Notes: generated from the letters alone by a model not told the origin. A DNA stretch of 64,000 nucleotides from Casuarius casuarius (GCA_003342895.1 PTFA01000024.1:3777505-3841504); one strand, 5' to 3'. Shown: positions 11,990-25,011, counted from the stretch's first letter. Made by a program: numbers and translations.

Positions 11990-14900
11990 TTTTTTGGAAA
12001 GTTGGGTGAGAGGAGAAAAAAAATACTCTGGCTTTTTCCACAGCCATGTTCTGCTGCCTTGAGGCCACCTGGTACAACACTGCCCTTACTTAGGAGCAAA
12101 TGTGCTGTCCACCAAAACAGGATGGCCTCCTCTCACCTGCTCATGACATGGGCGCAACCCATACCCATGGTCCTCTGTATTTGCTATTCCACACACATCT
12201 CTAACCTTTCCCAGGATCTGGGAAGTCAGTGGGCAGGGTGGTGCTGACCCTTTGAGTTTTGAAGGTGAACACAAGATCATTCACCCATGACTGGTTCTCA
12301 TCAACAAAGCCAAGGACAATGTGTGGGACTTTTCCCAGGATGGCAGCCACAAGTGCATGGGAGCCCGCTGTGGGATTCACTCCCCTATCTGGTGTTCTGC
12401 ACAGGTCTCGTATAAGCTTATGAACCTCAGAAGTTACCACTCCCTTACACTACAAGTGTTGCAGGGCCCTGGATTAAGATTCACTGACACCATGTCAGCA
12501 GGTCTCATAATGCCGGAGACTTTGGGTTCTCCATTGTCCAGGAGCAGGGCCAGGAGAGCATCCATAAATCTCAGCCTGCATGGGTCTGTGTATCTCTGCA
12601 TTATGGCAGATGATGATTACGCATTACAAGCATGGGTCACACAGCCATTTTATAGCAGGCATGTGCCACATGCTCATTTTAGTCAGGTTATCAGAGGCCA
12701 TGCAGTCAACTGGCCTGCTGCAAGGTGGCTAACCTCACAAAACCGAACAGCTTGCAGTAGCAGTGCCATCATGGTGTTGATCATCCTTGGCTGATGTGCC
12801 TTGTACAGCCTGTGTGAGGACATGGGCAAGCTCTTCTAGGCAGAATGGCCACAACAAGGTCAGGCTTTCCAACTCCTGCCCTCGCTGTCATCCCAGGATG
12901 TGGTGACAGAGAAACTAGAAAAGTGCCTGAGGCCATCTGTGCCCATCTGGCTCAGGACTAGTTCCATCACAGTGCTCACAAACGCTATAGCAGCAATCCA
13001 TGCTCCAGTAATCAAAAAATAGATTTGGCTTCTCTCCCTCCATCTAAACTCTTCACACAATTGCCAACCCTCTCCATGTGCTCCTTGTGCTGTCTTCTTC
13101 AGAGCTACACCGAGACTGATTGCAAGCATACTCCACAGTGCTTCCTGTTTCTGCAGCCTCAGCTCAATTACAAAGAGGTTCTTAATCTGCTTTTATTGCA
13201 CACAGCCTCTCTCCTTAACAGCTACATCCAGCCTGGAGATTTCTGCCCCATCATGGTTCTCTAATGTTACTGTTTGCACTCTCTTATCTTTCTGTCTCAG
13301 TGCTTTACACAGGCAAAATCACAAAATGTTTTATCTCCTTCCTCTGTCATAGTCACCTCACCATTTGAACTGCTCCACTTTCTACGTTTAATTGTTATCC
13401 CCTTCAAGAAGAACAATGTTGGCCAAATGCTAGGCCTCTGTCTTAATCCTGTAGGCTTTGCCTTTGTGCAGGTCAAGCTCCACCGAGATAAGTGGACACT
13501 AAAGCATGCCTTGTGGGCTCACGTCTTCTAGCTTCAGCTGGAGAATATCAAGTTTTGCTTGTCTGTAGACAGTAAACCATGAGGCAGTATTCTGCAGTTC
13601 TATGCTAGCAGACTTCCTGTTCTGGGGGGACCTTGAGATGGGTTGTGAAGCCTCCATATTAGATGTCTGTGAAGGAAACCTCAGAGGAGACAGTCAGTTC
13701 TTGGTAGTGACTGGATATGTACAATATAACGTGCTGTTGCCTAAGTCCTTCCTCCATATGTCTGCCAGCATTATAAGACCAAACTTTGCAATAATGTTTG
13801 AGAGTAGTCTCATTTCTTTGCAGACGATGTCTTTATATGACTACTGAGACTTACTTAGCTCTGAAGAGAATGACCCATTTTGTTCTGCGGATATGCCCAG
13901 ATGAGGAGGATGACGTGCCCTGAAACCATATCCAGTGTTCAGTGCATCTCGGCTGCAGGTTGCTGCAGGTCAATGGAGTAAGAAGATCCAGACACCCAGA
14001 GGTGGGGAGGAGCAGGCTGTGTGTACCATGACAGGTCAGTGAGGTTGCGGTGCTTCTCTGTGGTGTCTCTGCAGGCTCCACCTTGTAGTTTTAAAGCTGG
14101 TGCTGCTGTACCAAAAGTTGCCAAAAAGAGGAGAGCCAAGAACATCTTTGAAAGGAATGGAAATGCACCAGCCCAGTTTGCTATGTTATGGGGTTCAGCC
14201 ATGGTGGTGCCTGGCAAGATCCAGGAATGGTCTGGCATTGGGCACTGTGAGTGCAAATGCAGCACCGTGGGATGATCACAGTAATCACCCAGGGTTCCTG
14301 CTGCAGAACAAGTATGACAAATGCTTCTTGCTGAGATGCCATAGACACAGGGTTTCAGGAGAAGCCTAGTGTCCCGAAGAAATCATGATAGTTGTTAGTG
14401 GAAGAGCCCTTCCTGCAGCCACATGCCTTTGTTTCTTTCCCCGAATCCTGAGCCAGGCCTGCTGGGGTAATAGTGCAATCCTCAAATGCTGGGCCAGGGT
14501 GGACCTTCCCTCACCACCACTCTATGTGCACACCAAATGTGGTGATGGGGAGTGAGATTACCTCCAGGCTGGATGTGAACTGGGGGGTGCAGCAGGTTTG
14601 GGGGAAAGAAACCTGCTGCCTTTGGGTTATGCCTGTGGCATGCTGTATGTGTGGATTGGGGTCCATGAGATAAATGTGAGTAGGCAAAATAGGAGATGGG
14701 AAATTCTGTGATGGCTGCTTTATCCAGATGATGCCCATAAATTCAATAAATTGTGGTGTGCCTGGGAGTATGTGGGAGGGGCAGGCCTTTGTTGTCTAAT
14801 GTACAGTGCCATTTTGGAAGTGATAACCAGGTTCTCTCCGAGGGGTTGAAGGTCATTTAGGCCACAAGCACATGCGTGGTAGTGTAGATATGTATTTCTA

Positions 14901-15680
14901 CCACAGCAAGGCTTGTCTGGAGGATGCACACAGGTGGCTGCATTTGCAGCAGCACACCATGCCCACTCTGATGGCAGCACCCTGCTGTGTGGCACAGCAG
15001 GTTGGTATGTGCATCTTCTCTTCTGCAGCTCATGGTTTTTCCTATGGCAGTTGCCATGGGAGACAGTCGGCTGCAGGGATGACAGATCCCTTTCTTTCCC
15101 AAAGGCATGTTACTTGGCTCTGCATGTTCTGGCCATCTTAACCTGGAAAATGTCCATGTCCCTCCTCCTCTTCTCTCCCCTAGTGGCAAACCCAGAAAGC
15201 AAACGAACATTTCTCAGGTCCACAGGTGGGCCTGCTAGCAAGTGCTAGCAAGGATAACAAACTTTCCCTGCCTTCAGCTCTTCTGAGGGGTCCTGTGTTG
15301 AGGTGTTTGGCTTAGAGGACACTTACTTGGAGGAGGGATATCTTGCAGGCCTAGGATGCCCAGTCTTGGGTTGGGCATGGCAAAAGTCTTGGCAGCATCC
15401 TCTCATCCAGATAAACAGTTTGGCACCGCACAGGCAACTGTGTGATGAGGCTTGCTTTGCAGTCCCTAGGAATAGAGATATTATGGTATGGTGCCAAAGA
15501 TGTGTTTGGTGTGAATCGGCTCTCGATTTGAAGATGGAGTGTACGTGTGGACTTGAGGCCAGCTGGAAGATTACTCCAGGACTGTGTCAGTGGAGACATG
15601 CCAAAATGACATAGTCTCCTCCTGGCTGTGGACCAGAGATCATGACCAGCCCTGTGACTGGTCATTATTTGTGAAAGTAT
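11990..15680. other. GC-richer island around a Harbinger relic
   Basis: About 3.7 kb has a visibly higher G+C content than either flank and many short overlapping ORFs on both strands (largest 157 codons). The left part (12321-12856) encodes a decayed Harbinger transposase. The remainder (about 12860-15680) holds no family I recognise; ORFs such as 13939-14265 minus, 14857-15210 minus and 15303-15614 plus lack known motifs. Harbinger transposons normally carry a second Myb/SANT-like gene. I looked for its tryptophan-spaced motif and did not find it. Terminal inverted repeats and a 3-bp TWA target duplication could not be located, so whether the island is one element is open. Confidence 0.5.
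12321..12856 (+). pseudogene. PIF/Harbinger (HARBI1-like) transposase pseudogene
   Basis: The frame beginning at 12321 runs 157 codons, meets TGA at 12792, and continues recognisably after it. Residues 11-23 (KCMGARCGIHSPI) correspond to the family's 'GAIDGTHIPI' block, with the first catalytic Asp replaced by Cys. Residues 35-56 (asparagine, then RSYHSLTLQ to RFTD) match the following 'NRK..yS..lQ.lvD..grFtd' stretch. Residues 65-75 (PETLGSPLSRS) match the shortened 'hDarvf..SpL' block with Asp to Glu. Residues 94-110 (IMADDDYALQAWVTQPF) match 'ilGD.aYpL.pWlm.Pf'. Beyond the stop, CALYSLCED matches the family's 'CcvLHNice' C-terminal motif. The region carrying the last catalytic Glu is eroded. 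Two stops (12792 and a TAG near 12837) and the missing triad show it is inactive. HARBI1-family proteins are DDE nucleases; this one is a dead fossil. Confidence 0.75.
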
Positions 15681-15689
15681 TACTTGGCA

Positions 15690-16530
15690 CAGGCGAAAGC
15701 TGTGCCAGGGACTGTATTTAAAATATATTAATACACGACATGTCCTGGAACTGGTTAAATTACTGGTATTTAAATAGCCATAGAGATAGAAATAAAATTT
15801 GTAACATAGCCTCTCTTTTCCTATATGGTGCTATTTTTGCTTTGTTTTGATGAAGAAATTACTCTACAACCACACTGCAAGCTTCAGTTCAGATTTCGCT
15901 TTGTGTTTCACTTATATTGGTTTGAGGAATAAGCTGTGCCTTGTTGGAATGACTGCACTTAAATGCAAACACCTGGAAAGAAACTAGCAGATAAATTTTC
16001 TCTTGTTACAAATGGAGTCCTGTTCTGAACTGCGCTTTCAAACGATTTTGAGGGCAAACCTTGAAGCCTTGTTTGGTTTATACTTAGGTATTATGCTACT
16101 CTCACCGTCACCAGTACTTGAAAGGTAGCTCGAATTGCTCATGCCTAGCATGACTTTGACTCTAAGAATTTACTAAAGCCTTATACTTTAGTTTTTATCT
16201 TCTAGCAAAGTTGCCTAAAACTGTACACTTGGATCCATAATTTATGAAACTATAAACATCTAAAGTTTAGAGGCCTTGTTGCAAGTATCTGAGTTTTTCG
16301 GAGAGAATAAAAATTCAGTTGTCCTGAGAAGAGTAGTAGCTAGCAAAAAAAAAGCTGCAGAACACTTTCACAGTTTTGCAGAAACTCTTTTTCTTTCTCT
16401 GGATAGAATTTCCTTTTCCAATTAATGCAAGATTCTGGCCTACGGGGATAATGGACCATATAATAGTCAAGATCCAGGATATCAGATGAGAGGAGGAAAA
16501 CCGTAACTAGGGAGGGCAGTTGCTTGGAGA
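15690..16530. other. AT-rich non-coding stretch
   Basis: No gene or named repeat recognised between the GC-richer island and the T22 tract. Confidence 0.6.
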
Positions 16531-16533
16531 CTG

Positions 16534-16555
16534 TTTTTTTTTTTTTTTTTTTTTT
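16534..16555. repeat. T22 homopolymer
   Basis: An uninterrupted run of 22 T. On the minus strand it would be a poly-A tail, so a retroposed insertion lying to its right is possible, but no parent transcript was recognised. Confidence 0.95.
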
Positions 16556-16819
16556 AATTTTATTAGGGAACCATTAACATCTTAGACTACATATGAACTG
16601 TGGGACTCATCGCAATTTCCATTTCTTGTTCCAACTGCTGACTCCAGCTGTGTCTCTGCTTCTTGCTATGGAAAGAGCTTGATATGCTCTCTTGCCTATT
16701 ATTTGGTTTCCATGGGAAGAAACATGGGCCAAAATGTGTGGGCCATGATACACTTTAACCCGATTCCTGGGAAGTCGGGACCGTGGTGCTCACTGCTGTG
16801 CTGCTGTCTGCCACAGGAA

Positions 16820-16940
16820 TGCAGGAGTGGAAAGACCCTGGTGGGTCACTGAGTCCAGCCCTTCTCTGCCATTGCTTGTTGTGTAGTTCTGTAAACTGAT
16901 CAACCCCCCACCTTAAATATTGTTGAGGTGCTGCTTCAGA
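16820..16940 (-). mobile_element. probable CR1 LINE remnant
   Basis: The string GAGTGGAAAGACCCTGGTGG, then GTCACTGAGTCCAGCCC, resembles the reverse complement of the CR1 3' end ('gactggaagggacct..gtcatctagtccaacccc'). It continues with a diverged tail through GTAAACTGATCAACCCCC. It is short and heavily mutated, so the assignment is moderate. Confidence 0.45.
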
Positions 16941-16949
16941 GCTCTGCTG

Positions 16950-19900
16950 CTCTTTGAAACTCTGAATTTCCTGTGAAATTAGGCAGCAATCTACATTGAT
17001 AAAATGCCTTTAAAACTACATTTCTGGCTTTTCTTTTTGCCTGCAATTTTGTGTTAAAATTTTTGAGAAAAAATGTCACATATCAAACTGTGCAATAGAA
17101 GTATTTGCTAAGACTTACGTGTGGAAAATTGGTTTACTGTGTCAAGGGCAACTTCTCCCTTCTGTTCATCCTTGCCTGTAAAGAGTTAAATGTTTTGCAG
17201 TAGTTTGTCTCTGCACTTTGCTTCAAACATGTGTTTGGACAACCTGAGAAATCATGCCCATAAAGCATTTTCCTTCTTTTTCTATGACCACAAGAGTGTG
17301 TTATATCCTTCTGTCACTGCTGATTGATAATAATGTTGAGATGTCTGGTGCTTCTGCTTGGTTGTGCACCTACATTATATGAAAGCGATGCATATTTTTT
17401 GTTCAGACAGTTAGCTTTCCTCAGTGAAGAAAAAAGTTTGAACTGAGCATGTTGCTGTAAGGCAAGAAAATGATTGATTGAGTGAATATAAAACAATTGG
17501 AGAGATGTGTGTCCTCATGTGTGTAATAGGTTGTGCCAGGAGCTGGAGTTGGGTGGGGAAAGCAAGAGAGGATAGAAATGTATTTTGTTTTATCTGGGTT
17601 TTTTTGCAACATCAACATGAATTGAAAGGTCTCCTGGGAAGCTATGCTACCAATTCAGAGACAATGTGGGATTCAAAATATACCTTGCTTTGCCTCTTAT
17701 ATCTGTTTCCCAAATGAAACAGAAGACGCTTTAGCACTGGAAGTATTATTATGATATAAGATAAAATGACAAGTACTGATTGACATTGGATGTTAAGTGA
17801 TAACGGTCATAAAGCCTGTTTACTGAATATTTTGCACATCTGTGAATCTTTTGGGTGAGAGGACAGCTTTCTGCTCTTTGAGATACTTTGTATACATTAC
17901 AATAGCTCATGGGGTGGCTGACAAATTTTTCTCAATCCTCTGCCCCAGGTATTTTGCTACATTCTTTGTCATGTTTTCCTTGGCACAGGCAGATATATTT
18001 TGTCAGCACTGCACATATAAATTTCTGAAGCAAATTTAGGAATCTTTATGGACAGAAATTTCCACATATATCATTGTCACTTTATTTGCTTATATCTACA
18101 AAAGCTTGGTTTCATAGTCACACATTTTCAGACATTCATTTCTACCATCTTTCTTAATCAAAGAGAGTTTGCTTTTAGTCTTATAAGTTTTCCCAAAGCA
18201 TAGTGATAAGTACCAAGAAAACCAGTCCACTCAATTTAGGTTTTGATGGACAACGAGTTGGAATTAAATTAAATAACCAATTAAATAATCATTTTTTGAG
18301 GAGGATAGAGAAACGAATAAGACATGGTAGAAATAATGGAATCTAAGCTGTGTATTCTAACTTATTTTAGGAAATCAGGCATTTTGTGACAAGACTAAAA
18401 ATGCTCAGCATTGGGTAAAATATATGAATTTGTCTGTGTAATGGCTAAGAGTTTAGGGTATTGAAATGGCATTACTGTTCTATTGGTGGAGGTCCACCAA
18501 TGCCTAGTAGTCTTACTTCTGAAAATAAATATTAGTTCTGTTAAGTTATATGTTTATTTCTAAAAAGATGAAAGAAGAAGTCTTGCTTATCATCTTTTAG
18601 ATTAGTATTTCCAAAAATGTCTAGTTAGATATGATTTCACATGAAGCCTAATATTGTTTTCGGTAATTTTGTACTATCTGTAATGTATCTAAGACTTGAT
18701 TTGAATAACCCAGTCAAAGTGCCAAAGAAAGAAGAGTGCAGTATGACTGAACTACTGGACAGAGGGACAGACCCGGCGTATCAGAGAAATACCTCTCCTA
18801 AACTTGGGGCAGCACCACATCCACCATAGACATCACGGATAGCATCAGTACAACCATGGTGTGATGCTTGAGAGGAGAGTTTGCTAAGAAAGTTGCATCC
18901 TGGGCAAGTGTTAGAGGCTTTTATAGCATGTTGCCTTTTCAGAGTGGGAGGGATCTATTGAATATCTTGAAAATTTTTTTTCTTTGCTTTTGGTAAGAGA
19001 TCGGAGGAAGACAGCAAATGCTTCCTCAGGTTAGGCAGGAGCTGGTAGCCAGAGGCTTCTGTCTGGGAAGAGGAAGGAAGGATCTTTCACTGGCTGCAAA
19101 GTCTGCCCAAGAATGAGTCTTGATCTTTTCTGCATATTTTGTTGTTCATCCTCATACCTGCTTGGGTTCCCTTGGCCTGCCTTTTCACCTCTCTTCTTTC
19201 GGTATTAAAAACAGAGTAGAGGCAATTTGAGTTTCTCCCACTCTGTCGCCCATTTTTGCTCATTTGAATCTGATATCAAATGTATCATCCTCAGTTCCAG
19301 AGGGGTTGATATTCTAATTATGCTAGTGGAAACTTCATTTTTTTCTTTTCTTTTTTTTTCCTATATCCCTGAATGCCTCAGTAGTCACATGTTTCCCAAA
19401 CCTCTCTCGCAGAACCAATCTCTGAGCAATCTGTTGCTCTTAGTTATCTTGTCATGCTTTCACCCTTTTTCCCTAGAGCTGGAAGGATTATCCCGAATTT
19501 CATCTGGTCTCCGTGTCTCGGGGCAACTTCCTCAACCCAACAGAGCTGCCCTTCTGGTATTGCAGCAGGAATCTGTCCATGTTGTTTGTCCTGACATATG
19601 TGGTTTCTTTTATTTAGTTCTGCTAAGAGTTATGTTTGCTTCGTATCCACAGCTCATATCCTGAAAAAATTGATATCCTTCTGGTTATTTTAATGAAAAT
19701 GTTTCACTTCAAGTTTTTTTTGCCATTCTTCTGCAGCTCCAAGTATTTCTAATAATAAGAAATTATATTAAAATATATTTTTAAGACAAAGGTGCTTTCA
19801 AACTGAAAAACTGAAATGCTCCATTTAGAAAATACTGATATGATGTTTAGATCTTTTTTCTAGGAAATGGGTTTTCTTCCAAAGTGATAGATTCAAAATG

Positions 19901-20520
19901 CACATAGCTTCATAAAAGTGTTGGTGGTGTTATATCTGCCTTTTTCAAAGAAAAAAGAAACATTTTGTCTCAGCTCAGCTTAGCATACCAATATAATTTT
20001 TATTATACATTTCTGAGATATGTATTCTTGACATTTTCTTCCATTATTTCTATCTTTATCAGGGAGACCTGTATAAAATCTTGCTGATGCATTTAAACTG
20101 GGACCTTTTGTATGCTGACTGCATTTCAACTATATGACAGAATAGTGTTATCCATGGACTGTCCACAGAATGCTTCTTTTCATTTTGATCATCTCCATTG
20201 TAATTGCGTGTTAAACTTTGCCTTTTTGACAAAAGCATAAGATGGCTTATTCTGCCTTCTTTGTATTTAAATTTTAAAATGAAAAATATTCAAACTATGT
20301 AATACATTTATTCTACAGCTTGTTTGTTTGTTTTCTAAGCACTAGATGTTCAATATTATATAAGAAATTTCCCTCTGTGGTCAGTAGTTTTTCCAGCCAT
20401 TTTCCAAATGGCCCTTTAATCCCGTCATTATTACCCTTTTTCTTGCGTTCTTTGTGTACCCAAAACTCCCATTGAGTTTCAGGTGAATGGGAATGAAGGA
20501 CAAAGCCAAACACAAAACTT
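16950..20520. other. AT-rich non-coding stretch
   Basis: No gene recognised. A 145-codon plus-strand ORF at 19227-19664 is pyrimidine-rich and phenylalanine/leucine/serine-heavy, as expected from low-complexity DNA, and matches no family. Confidence 0.55.
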
Positions 20521-20523
20521 TTA

Positions 20524-20571
20524 TTGATTTAAGAGAAAAGTTATGCTCTTGATTTAAGAGAAAAGTTATGC
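20524..20571. repeat. 23-bp tandem duplication, period 25
   Basis: TTGATTTAAGAGAAAAGTTATGC occurs identically at 20524-20546 and 20549-20571, separated by two bases. The exact identity indicates a recent duplication. Confidence 0.95.
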
Positions 20572-21714
20572 CCCAAGCTGAATTTGACCTTCAGCTCCAT
20601 CATCTCTACTCTGACACATCTCTCATTCAAGCAATACGGAAAGTGACTCTGGCACCAACTTAGTTTTTTCACAGTGAAACTTGCACAGACTACTTGGGGC
20701 AAGAGAGCATTTTCCCGTCCAGTTGCCAAGCTGTTGAACTGCCAGCCTCAGTACATTTCTTCTGAAATTTCCACTTGTTACATTTTGACTCAGTGTTATA
20801 TTTCCATCCATTGATTAATTCAAATATTTACCTTGCGAGTGTCCTGATTCTGACTTCCTATCCTTTCTGTGTATTTTTAATTTATTTCATGATCTGTTAA
20901 ACTTGCTTTGCTGCATCTGTAAAATTTTGTTTACGCAGATCATTATTCAGCAATTTAACTAACTTGTTCAAGTAGCTGGCACAATTAAAGTTCCAGAAAT
21001 CCTTAAGCAATTATTAAAAATAAGCTTCACTCGTTTGTTTTATCTAAACAAACTCCGCAAGCCACTAGCATAAGAGCTGTTAGCACAAGCTATACCATTA
21101 AGGTGCTACTTCTCTTCTAATTCTGCATACTTAACAAAGAGCTCATCCACTGTAAAGGAAATTCCCCAAAACAGCGTGTCATGTCATGTCATTGCAAACT
21201 CAATCAGTATTTGAGATGGATCATTAAGTATTAAACTCTGTGAGAGTGCTTAATATGGGATGCAGATGGAAAACAGCATTAGGAACTGAAGGAGAAAGTT
21301 CTTTTATATATGTGATTCTAGAGGGAGGAGAAATTCATTGCTAAAGCAAAAAGTGAAACCAGTTACTCCCTACTAAGAGGATTGTTGTGTTTTCTCTTCA
21401 GTCACCCACTGTAGGTCTCTGCAGATTTTCCAAGGTATAACAGCAACACTTTTTTTAGTTAACTGTATGTACCACAATGGAGCTTGAACAGAAACCTCAG
21501 GAATAAATATGTTTTCAAACTACTCTCATGGTTAATCCGTTGATAGCTCTTTTGCTTATGTGACCATAAGTTTCAGTAATATCACATTAGGCCTCAGATT
21601 TGTACCACTGAAAAATAGGATGACATATTTGCCACTTTGGAATGAAAAATATTAAGCCCAGATTTTTGTGTTTCTCCTCTGTTACCTTCAGCGTACTTTT
21701 CCCTTCCTCTCTAG

Positions 21715-21774
21715 ATGTTCCTGCAGCCCAGCCGTCTTCCTCCTAAGCAGACAGTGGTATTTCGCTGGGGAAGA
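21715..21774 (+). CDS. candidate 60-bp internal exon, unknown gene
   Basis: A near-ideal acceptor (TACTTTTCCCTTCCTCTCTAG, ending at 21714) is followed 60 bp later by a good donor (GGAAGA then GTAAGTTTC). The length is a multiple of three. Two frames are open and one has a stop. The first frame begins with ATG and gives 20 residues including PPKQTVVFRWGR; the second includes CSPAVFLLSRQWYFAGE. Neither is recognised. The splice signals are the strongest plus-strand pair I found, but the exon is too short for its coding status to be judged, and no partner exon with matching phase was identified. Confidence 0.25.
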
Positions 21775-21779
21775 GTAAG

Positions 21780-24700
21780 TTTCCCACTGTGCTGGGTAGT
21801 GGTGGAAGGATACTGAATGCTTGCTTCTTTTCTTTATACATTTTTGCCTGTGGGTTGTTTTTAAATGTAGGAGCTGAAAATCAGTGTTTTGCATGTCTTT
21901 AGAAACCAGGTTAAGTGACCGGCTCCCAGCACTCAATGGATCACAATGAAATCAGTGAAAGCTGAAGATATGTTTTAAATGTGTATGTTTTGAAATGTAA
22001 CCATTACCTATCAAATAACAGGTGGATCTAGGAAGCTGAAGCAGGTATCCACCTTTGAAAAGCTTCTCAAAAGTTATCATTTCATTAGTTAATCTGTTAT
22101 GGTGACTTTTTCATTACAAGGGAATATATAGAGAGTGCTATAATTATAGTAGCAACATAATATAGGCTAATGTAAGAACTGAAAGGGCTGTGTAAGTTCT
22201 CCAAGCTATGATCAGTCACATATAATGAGCAACACTAATATGTAGAGGAATGCTACATGTCTGCTTACTGGTAGTTCCCATCATTGCTTTTGCTAGGGAA
22301 AAGATGCACAGAGAGAAGGAGAATTTAGAGCTGGAGGAGTTCATCTCATTAAATTTTCTTCCTCAGAGGAACAAAATCATGATTGCACTGCAAATATCTA
22401 AAATACATAAACGTTATCCTGCTACATATGCTCCACGTAACTGCTTGCTCTGATAGCCACACTTGTACGCATTTGTGGAGAAAAACAGTAGCTGGTCTGT
22501 GAGATTGCAAAAAGGAATTGCCCAAAAGATGATCTCTGTATTGAAGTGTGTCACACTGTTCAAAAATGAACCTCTCTCTGTGTTACAGTTCAAATTTAAT
22601 GCATTACTAAGCTTATGCCAAGTTTTGTCTCCATTTAAAATTTCTTGTTAATTCAGGCTCAGCAATTTTGTGTCTGAAATACACATTATGATAAAGGCTG
22701 AACTCAGACTGATGGTAAAGAAAACAAGGCTGTAGTGTATAATCAGGCTCTTTGCATGGGAAAAGGAAGGAAGTGAATTTCTTTTGGGGTGTTAAATCTT
22801 CTGCAATTACACTTGCTAAAGTAAGAACATACATTTTGTAGGCTGTAAACTAGACAAGGTATTGGAGAAATGTGAAGGTAAAGAAAATTTTTGTATTAAA
22901 AGTTTCTGTGGGGTCTAATCTCTAGACGAGTATTGCTAATTTACTGGAAAGTAGTAGGAATTAAACCGATATTGCAGTTCTGAGAATTCATGTTTGTCTG
23001 AAAGCTGGTCTTAAAGGGTAGTAAAGCAGTCTAACCTCTTCCCCCAGCCCCTGCTAATTGCAGTAAGTCACTCTTTCATTCAAAGTATTGATGTATGCTT
23101 TGAAAGCCTATGTTCTCCTTTAACACAAGGGCAGAAAGAATGAATAGGTCAATGACGTACTCTAGTAAGTGTTTGAAAGCCATTTAATGAGATAGTCTGA
23201 ATAAAAATGAGCTTTTTTCTTTGAAACTGGCAACATACAAAGTTTACAGGATATGTACCAAAGTCATCTTGGCTCCTCATAATACTGTTCCTCAGGTTAA
23301 ATCATTAAAAATGCTAAACTGGCTGTCATATGAAACAGAATGACATCCTTTAGAAGTTTAACCCTTTCTCAGATGCCTTTGTGAAAAGTATGGTCATCTC
23401 ACTGAAGACCAGTCCCAACATTTAATGAGATGTCAGTTGTTTCCTACATGTCATTTTCCAACTTTGTTATGAGAAGAGTATGGAATTGGGCAGTGCATGC
23501 CTTGTGCATCTGACTTTCTCAACAGCAGCTTGGCCCCATAATTCAGCTTGTCCTACAGATGTGTGAAATTATCATCAAGGAGGGATGAGTAATGGCTAGT
23601 CAAATTACGAATCTTTGAAAATCTCATCTGAGGACAGCTACCTGATACCATACTTGGGAACACCTGGGATATGAATTTTTAAATATCTCTCTTAGATAAT
23701 GATATGCACCAAAAGTTTCCACAAAATCTACCCATCCTTATTGACCAAAAGATAAATGAGTCCTGATTTTATCTGTAAGACTGTGTCACTCAGATGCTGT
23801 CCTCAGGATCTCATTTGCACAAACTTTAATGTAGATCTTAAATATGCACATAAACAAATCTAAGCCTTTCTGGAAAAGTGCATTTGGCCCTTGCCATTGA
23901 TACAGCACTTAAGATTCATTAAACCTGATCAGTTTACACTTATAACAGAGAATAATTAGCTACATTAGCAGTTGTCTTGAGAACCCACAATAACGAGCTG
24001 ATGGTATGAATGATCATATACTATGAGAATATCAAACCATATTAAATACTTGTAATTTACAATTAAATTGCTATATAACTGATAATGTTGGTGATAATGT
24101 TGTTGTTAAGAAAGGACCGTGTATCTTTATGGACAAGCATATAGGCATTTTTATTAGAGAAAGGTGAATTTCTTCATTTTACTTAATAATGTTTCATATT
24201 GATTTAAATTATGATAGTTTTGATAGAAAAAGCAAAATCACATTTTACATTAAAATCTTGAAGCATTATTTGAAAAGGAATCTGTCTGAAAAACCTTACA
24301 GTAAAAAACACTACATATTGTGTGATTGATGGGGACTGCAAAGACAGAATGACTTTACTTGGGAGCTGTTTATTCATAAACCAAAGAGAGAAAAAAGTTT
24401 TCCATGTCGTATTTGTGATTTTTTTTAACGTTTCTCTTTTAATTAAGGCCTTTAGATTAATTCATAATTTTCTACTTTAAAGCATATTATCTCCTTTAAT
24501 CTGTGGTGAAGAATGTTTCTGACTTTTTATGTTTTTCTGTATCTATAGACAAACCGGTTTCTCTCCTTTCTAAAACAGCAGGCTATTGCATGTTTCTTAC
24601 TGAGAGTATTATAGCTGAAATACTAAACGTAACCTGCTAATAAGTTATTGAGATCCTATGAGATTAGGAGTGAGACAACAGCAGATGGAAGATAAACATG

Positions 24701-24980
24701 TGCCATTGGCTACAGTTGGAAGTGTCAAAAATAAGCTCTGAAGCTGAACAACTAGTTGCACAGAACAATGATGCTTCATCTCAGAGGAAAATAACAGCTG
24801 AACAAGAAATTATTTTTGATAGCTATTTTCTGAAAAGGCAGAATCAGTTTTGTGTAGGTGGTATACTTAAGTGGGACATTGAGTTTGTATTGTCTTTCTG
24901 GATAAGAGTGATTTTTATCTTATGGTCCTCAAAGCTTTAGCCAGTTACTTTTGATTTTAATGTGATGACTTTTAATTCTC
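21780..24980. other. AT-rich non-coding stretch
   Basis: No gene or named repeat recognised. Confidence 0.6.
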
Positions 24981-24984
24981 TTCT

Positions 24985-25011
24985 CTTCTGCTCTGCTCTG
25001 CTCTGCTCTGC
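24985..25011. repeat. (CTCTG)n pentanucleotide microsatellite
   Basis: Four exact CTCTG units (24991-25010), with partial units on both sides. Confidence 0.95.

Noticed and set aside
13939..14265. 108-codon minus-strand ORF with a signal-peptide-like stretch (FLALLFLATFGTAAPA)
   Set aside because: It sits in the GC-rich island with competing plus-strand ORFs and no recognisable mature domain. The hydrophobic stretch alone is not evidence.
19227..19664. 145-codon plus-strand ORF
   Set aside because: Composition follows a pyrimidine-rich tract (Phe, Leu, Ser); no motif or homology was recognised and no supporting splice or promoter signal was seen.
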